From assembly GCF_019331735.1 (NCBI RefSeq), contig NZ_JAHBBH010000002.1, forward strand, positions 124,001 through 188,000: DNA of 64,000 nt. The letters are read 5' to 3'. Position 1 is the stretch's first letter; each line of letters begins with the position of its first letter. A program made the translations under genes and the position numbers. Source of the DNA: Bifidobacterium miconis (GTDB taxonomy: Bacteria > Actinomycetota > Actinomycetes > Actinomycetales > Bifidobacteriaceae). Below the pieces are notes generated by a model. It ran no database searches and had not been told where the DNA came from. It saw only the letters and a list, made by a program, of their open reading frames with translations. Positions 61,301-64,000 of this stretch are shown here, in pieces.

Positions 61301-62114
61301 GACCGCGCAGCTGGCCGCGACCGTAAAGCCGGACAATGCGACGAACAAGCAGGTCACGTGGAAGTCGTCCGACACGTCGGTCGCGACCGTGGACAAAAAC
61401 GGTCTCGTGACGTTCGTGAAGGCCGGTTCGACGACGATCACGGCGAGCGTCGACGGCAAGTCCGCGACCGTTGCGGTGACCGTGACCGGCAAGAAGCCCG
61501 TGGCCGCGAATACGACCGTGTTCTACCCGAGCACCGGTTTCGGCAAGGACTCCACGTACCTGCACTACCGTGTGGGAGACGGCGAGTGGACGACGGTTCC
61601 GGGCGTGAAGATGACCGCGGCCTGCGACGGGTGGGTCTCGTACACCATCAAGGGTGTGAAGGAGCAGCAGGTCGAGTTCGTGGTGACCAACGGCTCCGGC
61701 AACTGGGACAATAACGGAGGCAAGAACTACCGGGCGTCCGGCGCGACCATCGTGCTCAAGGACGGGCAGCTCGGTTCTGTCGCCCCGTGCGAAGCGGTGG
61801 CTGAAAAGACGCCGATGACCGTGTACTACAAGCCGACCGCCGCATGGAAGACGGTGAAGATGTCGTACACCATCGGCACGAAGACCACCAACAACGTGAC
61901 CATGAAGGCCGCCTGCGACGGCTGGTACATCGCCACCATTCCCGACGCCGGCGGCAAGAAGGTCAAAACCGCATTCACCAGCGGATCCGACTGGGACGCC
62001 AACGGCTGGACCAACGGCAAAGGCAACGGCTACTGGGGCACCGGCGACACGCTCGCCGTCACCGGCGGCCAATCCATCGCCGACGTCACACCGAATTGCG
62101 TGGTGAAGCAGTAG
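58323..62114 (+). CDS. Secreted multidomain alpha-amylase, GH13 with CBM74-like and CBM25/26-like modules
   Basis: This 1263-residue enzyme hydrolyses starch alpha-1,4 bonds outside the cell. It has a signal peptide ending near SASA-DTA (about 67) and a GH13 domain (about 75-450, subfamily 28-like) with the nucleophile Asp in DGFRFDAAKH, the acid/base Glu in YGEVLQG and the third Asp in VESHDNY. An Ig-like segment follows (about 545-640), then a CBM74-like starch module (about 650-950, KTITVDGKMNDWDSSM), a bacterial Ig-like (Big2) domain (966-1058), and two tandem CBM25/26-like modules (about 1060-1160 and 1163-1260). This set is typical of resistant-starch-degrading bifidobacterial amylases. 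No wall anchor is seen. ATG 58323 follows AAAGGAG. Confidence 0.96.
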   Translation: MTTGYPPDSQDSPQNAAPASPSSQRYGSPQPHRRSPIAKISTKAVAWLAAAATLFGGMSVATMSASADTAVTDSYANTRGNASFEAAREKYGLTESMDSGAILHAWMWSFDTIRKNMAAIAEAGYTSVQTEPMSHIKVNEANGKKFTENWYYVYQPISTSIGNFVVGTEDDLKALTAEAHKYGVRIIVDVVANHFTSDWNAIDSSWKDTSLFHKRSNCSGANGDNINYSNRWQVTQCHLLGLWDINTQNQTAANKMKEFLVQAVADGVDGFRFDAAKHVELPDELGEHSVYWDTILQNGAQYQYGEVLQGDSSLNYKGYADLFAKYSADGGGNTASSYGQTVRSAIRNGNLSAGTLSNLSTGGAKNDQLVTWVESHDNYANGDKESTYLNDYQLKMGWALVASRQAGAPLYFNRPVGSGGSNPQFAERSQLGDAGDDMWKDKSVVAVNHFRNAMDGEAEYLRNCNGQNSCLMVERYVSDGNHANDGVVIANMGGDQSLVGSATTLDDGTYQDQVNGGTITVASGKITAGTAKGNAVSVYYDASGSTAKVASVSATASTSFSTDTATVTLYAKNVKNAKYATSEGKSGSFKDGDTIEVGGSLKVGGKVTVTVTATNAQTGETLTNTYTYTKTEVEAQHLASQYQTKTNAAKKTITVDGKMNDWDSSMIIAQGAANDDPRVYRPNSMYEVPIDLYTLYGTYDDDNLYLMWEMTNVQDVVAPNDNYPLSQGTLFNTMNVPFFFAFDTGDSSTRIGKSAQLNTGGTLWDSGITWQNKLNKVLAISTNGANGPWIYGGGSDGLNANAQYGPAANKKTETKKSGIAFKYGTGILSSQVNGIDGAYGTNNGRVPGDMKSGSSAKWVNFNEKGHNSSTMDFHYEMSVPLSELGTDAATIAKSGLGVQLVATMGKSGMDALPYDLAVNDNADLDDSAGSQENNSFEKSDPDNFTVNFARIGGSDDSGSGEGKDDTVKVTSVAISGDGVSDGKLNVDLADGTTTAQLAATVKPDNATNKQVTWKSSDTSVATVDKNGLVTFVKAGSTTITASVDGKSATVAVTVTGKKPVAANTTVFYPSTGFGKDSTYLHYRVGDGEWTTVPGVKMTAACDGWVSYTIKGVKEQQVEFVVTNGSGNWDNNGGKNYRASGATIVLKDGQLGSVAPCEAVAEKTPMTVYYKPTAAWKTVKMSYTIGTKTTNNVTMKAACDGWYIATIPDAGGKKVKTAFTSGSDWDANGWTNGKGNGYWGTGDTLAVTGGQSIADVTPNCVVKQ

Positions 62115-62172
62115 TGGCACGGGGATAGTCCCCGGCAACAACATCCCCCTTCCGGCACAACGTCCGGCAACA

Positions 62173-62217
62173 CGGTGAGGCCGCTCTCGGATTCATCCTC
62201 AGAGAGCGGCCTCACCG
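62173..62217. terminator. Hairpin after amylase
   Basis: CGGTGAGGCCGCTCTC and GAGAGCGGCCTCACCG form a perfect 16-bp stem, about 60 nt after the amylase stop. There is no T-run. Confidence 0.65.
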
Positions 62218-62297
62218 CATACGCATCGTATCCATCAAAAGACCCCGTATGACGACATTGGAACAATGCTATGGTTCCGCGCGCGGGGTCAGTCTCA

Positions 62298-62572
62298 TCA
62301 GCGCATGGAGCGCAATTGATCAGCAATCCACGTGTTGACAACCGCATTGCGGCTGACCGCCAAATTCTCAGCCTCTTTATCCAGTGCGTCAACCATCCAC
62401 GCGGGCATCGTCAATACAACCCGTTCCCCCAGTGGCGAATGATGCTCGATTACAGGATTGTCCAGATCGAGGAAGTCGAATATGTCCTCACCGTCGTCGA
62501 ACCATCCCTCAAGCTGGCCGCTGGTGATCGAATTGACATCGAATTGACATCGAATTGAGCTTTGAGCGTCAT
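62298..62572 (-). pseudogene. Frameshifted ribbon-helix-helix antitoxin-like gene (possible phase variation)
   Basis: The C-terminal part encodes a CopG/BrnA-like ribbon-helix-helix domain (GERVVLTMPAWMVDALDKEA, LAVSRNAVVNTWIADQL). The natural start is ATG 62572, behind AAGAAGA, but the frame is broken early: an 11-bp unit (TCGAATTGACA on the plus strand) is present three times at 62528-62558. Removing one copy restores an 87-codon gene beginning MTLKAQFDVNSITSGQLEGW. No toxin gene lies next to it; the CRISPR array does. The ORF could start at another upstream codon (62663), but that lacks a ribosome site. Either a decayed antitoxin or a slippage-switched gene. Confidence 0.7.
62528..62558. 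repeat. 11-bp tandem repeat, about 2.8 copies
   Basis: TCGAATTGACA occurs at 62528-62538 and 62539-62549, with a partial copy at 62550-62558. The unit length is not a multiple of three, so copy number shifts the frame of the antitoxin-like gene. Confidence 0.9.
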
Positions 62573-62721
62573 AATTATCTTCTTTCTCTTCATGACTTAC
62601 ATACAGATATGGCGCAAATTGCGCCTGCCGAGCCGAACGATGATTATCCGGTGCCACCATCAATCACATCCACATGTGCAGAGCAAACCACGTGTCCTTG
62701 GTGGTCGTGTCGCCGCCGTCC

Positions 62722-63115
62722 GAGTCATCCCCGCGTATGCGGAGCGAACCCGGCGGTGCCGGCTTCGGGCGTCTGCGGGTCCGGATCATCCCCGCGTATG
62801 CGGAGCGAACGGGTCCTGGGCTTCGCCGAGCACGTACTGGCCGGGATCATCCCCGCGTATGCGGAGCGAACGATCCTGTTGCCGTTGATTTTCAGGATGC
62901 CGCGGGATCATCCCCGCGTATGCGGAGCGAACCTTGTTGCGGGGGAGAACTGATAGTTGGATGACGGATCATCCCCGCGTATGCGGAGCGAACGACCGGC
63001 ACACGCTGCCCGTCGACGACAAGCGCGGATCATCCCCGCGTATGCGGAGCGAACGACCGGCACACGCTGCCCGTCGACGACAAGCGCGGATCATCCCCGC
63101 GTATGCGGAGCGAAC
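62722..63115 (-). CRISPR. Type I-E CRISPR array, 7 repeats, 6 spacers
   Basis: The 28-bp repeats begin at 62722, 62783, 62844, 62905, 62966, 63027 and 63088; all six spacers are 33 bp (61-bp period). On the minus strand the repeat reads GTTCGCTCCGC...GGGGATGATCC, the type I-E consensus orientation, so the array is probably read on the minus strand. The leader is then on the right (after 63115). The repeat at 62722 differs (GAGTCATC for GGATCATC), as expected for the trailer end. Spacers 62994-63026 and 63055-63087 are identical. No cas genes are in the window. Confidence 0.97.
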
Positions 63116-63200
63116 TTCACGGGAAGCATGTTGACGTCTTTCATTCGGGGATCACGCCTGCAACTGCAGGCCAGCCTCTATCGTCCACGACGATTGTGAC

Positions 63201-63238
63201 ATCTATAGCATGTTAGCACTAGCTAACATGCTATAGAT
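63201..63238. promoter_or_regulatory. HipB-type operator 1 within a 17-bp perfect palindrome
   Basis: ATCTATAGCATGTTAGC (63201-63217) pairs with GCTAACATGCTATAGAT (63222-63238) around ACTA. Its centre (63210-63229) matches the 20-bp motif of the other two sites. Confidence 0.75.
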
Positions 63239-63253
63239 ACATAGCCACTATAA

Positions 63254-63273
63254 ATGTTAGAACTGCTTAACAT
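63254..63273. promoter_or_regulatory. HipB-type operator 2
   Basis: ATGTTAGAACTGCTTAACAT, same 20-bp palindrome; it ends just before the candidate -35 box. Confidence 0.7.
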
Positions 63274-63281
63274 TTGATAGT

Positions 63282-63301
63282 ATGTTAGATATTCTTAACA
63301 T
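63282..63301. promoter_or_regulatory. HipB-type operator 3
   Basis: ATGTTAGATATTCTTAACAT lies between or over the candidate -35 and -10 boxes of hipB, 24 nt before its ATG, a position suited to autorepression. Confidence 0.7.
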
Positions 63302-63324
63302 AAGCCCTACAGTAAAGGTTAGCC

Positions 63325-63966
63325 ATGAAAGGCATGAGCAACATTCAGTCCGTGAGACAGCTGGCCGTTAGCTTGCGCGACGCACGCGTGATCAAAGGGA
63401 TTACTCAGGCTGAACTCGCTGACATGGCAGGCATCAGCCGACCCTGGATCAACCAATTTGAGCAGGGCAAGTTGAAAAACGCAAGCATCGACAGGGTTCT
63501 CACAGTATGCCGAATACTCGGAGTCACGATCGGCGTGTCATACGATATTCCGGAAGAACCGCAGGTCCCCGCGTCCGCTCCGCCCTCCCACGCCGAGATT
63601 GATCAAAGCCCCACTGACACCGATGCGCATGACGGTCTCGAGCCACTTGTCGACACAACAGACACCGTATCGGCAAAACACGAAGACCAGAGCAGCGCAT
63701 TCCCCGCATCATCGTTGGAGAAAGCGCTGTCCGGCCCCGCAATACAGGAAGCCCTGACGAAAATGTCACAGGCGACTTCCCTCGCCGATGCCGTGAATAT
63801 ATCGCAGAAGCTCCAGCAATGGTCCGGCACACGATCATTGTTCGGCGAATCATATCTGCAAGCGTTGAAGAATTTGGATGCAACCGCTGCAGCCGGAAGA
63901 ATCAGCTCCTCCGATCGACCGCAACAACACTCCCCGACCGATAAGGAGCAGTCACATCATGAATAA
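63325..63966 (+). CDS. hipB: HipB-like XRE antitoxin/regulator with long C-terminal extension
   Basis: This 213-residue protein has an N-terminal XRE helix-turn-helix (about 10-75: VSLRDARVIKGITQAELADM, GISRPWINQFEQGKLKNASI) typical of HipB, the DNA-binding antitoxin of HipBA. Unlike E. coli HipB (88 residues), it carries a polar 130-residue extension rich in Ser, Asp and Ala with two helical parts near the end. The next gene starts with a HipA-like N-terminus and overlaps this stop by 8 bp. AAAGG precedes ATG 63325. Three palindromic operators lie upstream, so it most likely represses its own operon. Confidence 0.88.
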   Translation: MKGMSNIQSVRQLAVSLRDARVIKGITQAELADMAGISRPWINQFEQGKLKNASIDRVLTVCRILGVTIGVSYDIPEEPQVPASAPPSHAEIDQSPTDTDAHDGLEPLVDTTDTVSAKHEDQSSAFPASSLEKALSGPAIQEALTKMSQATSLADAVNISQKLQQWSGTRSLFGESYLQALKNLDATAAAGRISSSDRPQQHSPTDKEQSHHE

Positions 63967-64000
63967 GATCAAGACACTTGACGTACTGCTTGAAGGACAC
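63959..64000 (+). CDS. hipA: HipA-like toxin kinase, 5' end only
   Basis: Only the first 14 codons are in the window (MNKIKTLDVLLEGH), matching the beta-strand start of HipA (Ser/Thr kinase that phosphorylates GltX in E. coli). AAGGAG lies 10 nt upstream, inside hipB, and the genes overlap by 8 bp. The call depends on context with hipB. Confidence 0.65.
   Translation, partial: MNKIKTLDVLLEGH

Larger units (their letters stand above)
63116..63324. promoter_or_regulatory. CRISPR leader region shared with hipB promoter
   Basis: This 209-bp AT-rich interval separates the leader-proximal repeat from hipB. It contains three 20-bp ATGTTAG-N6-YTAACAT palindromes and a TTGATA (63275-63280)/N17/AACATA promoter-like pair for hipB. 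It is the only room for the CRISPR leader, so array and hipBA share it divergently. Confidence 0.65.

Noticed and set aside
58386-62144. 1252-codon minus-strand frame antisense to the amylase
   Set aside because: Repetitive Val/Arg/Gly/Asp composition without domains; the amylase on the other strand is unambiguous.
62555-63199. Several short frames with repeated HPRVCGAN or IIPAYAERT peptides
   Set aside because: They are translations of the CRISPR repeats, not proteins.

Overview
The window is GC-rich actinobacterial DNA, and its gene content points to Bifidobacterium. The main pointers are the Pkb2-type kinase / FN3 protein / MoxR ATPase / DUF58 / transglutaminase-like cluster next to rpoC-rpoB, a galT-galK Leloir pair under a DeoR regulator, fused Wzz/tyrosine-kinase exopolysaccharide genes, and a secreted GH13 amylase with a CBM74-like starch-binding module. 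The species is not resolved; amylases of this architecture are known from B. adolescentis, B. choerinum and B. pseudolongum. There are no rRNA or tRNA genes and no obvious insertion sequence.

Layout. (1) 1-12535, plus strand: the tail of a membrane Ser/Thr kinase, a 2138-residue anchored extracellular cadherin-like/FN3 protein, a MoxR AAA ATPase, a DUF58 protein and a multi-pass transglutaminase-like protein. Several of these overlap by ATGA and look like one operon. The transglutaminase fold has lost all three catalytic triad residues. A strong hairpin at 12555-12595 separates it from convergent rpoC-rpoB. (2) 12715-31585, almost all minus strand: rpoC, rpoB, two proteins of unknown function, mutY, a TrmL-type tRNA methyltransferase, the UPF0210/UPF0237 pair, an MFS exporter, and a deoR-galT-galK operon. 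(3) 31838-47532: pyrD, an Old Yellow Enzyme, a class A PBP, a Crp/GlxR regulator, a lipoate-protein ligase, leuB, an oligopeptidase B-like peptidase, an App1 phosphatase, gcvH, a NudC-type Nudix enzyme, an alpha/beta hydrolase and a DUF4916/Nudix-like protein. (4) 47710-55673: thioredoxin, a G5/lytic-transglycosylase (Rpf-like) protein, a membrane protein overlapping an XRE regulator, a probably highly expressed surface protein, and an exopolysaccharide group (LMW-PTP, Wzz/BY-kinase, Wzy-like polymerase). (5) 55898-62114: a large anchored coiled-coil/low-complexity protein and the starch-degrading amylase. (6) 62298-64000: a frameshifted ribbon-helix-helix antitoxin remnant, a 7-repeat type I-E CRISPR array without visible cas genes, and a hipBA toxin-antitoxin locus whose palindromic operators lie in the presumed CRISPR leader.

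Scattered between genes are small modular hairpin repeats of at least three families. Their stems differ in sequence but keep pairing. There is also a separate 206-bp quasi-palindrome at 24102-24307. These, the pseudo-transglutaminase, the hipB operators in the CRISPR leader and the 11-bp slippage tract in the antitoxin are the least explained features here. All calls come from reading the sequence; no database search was run.
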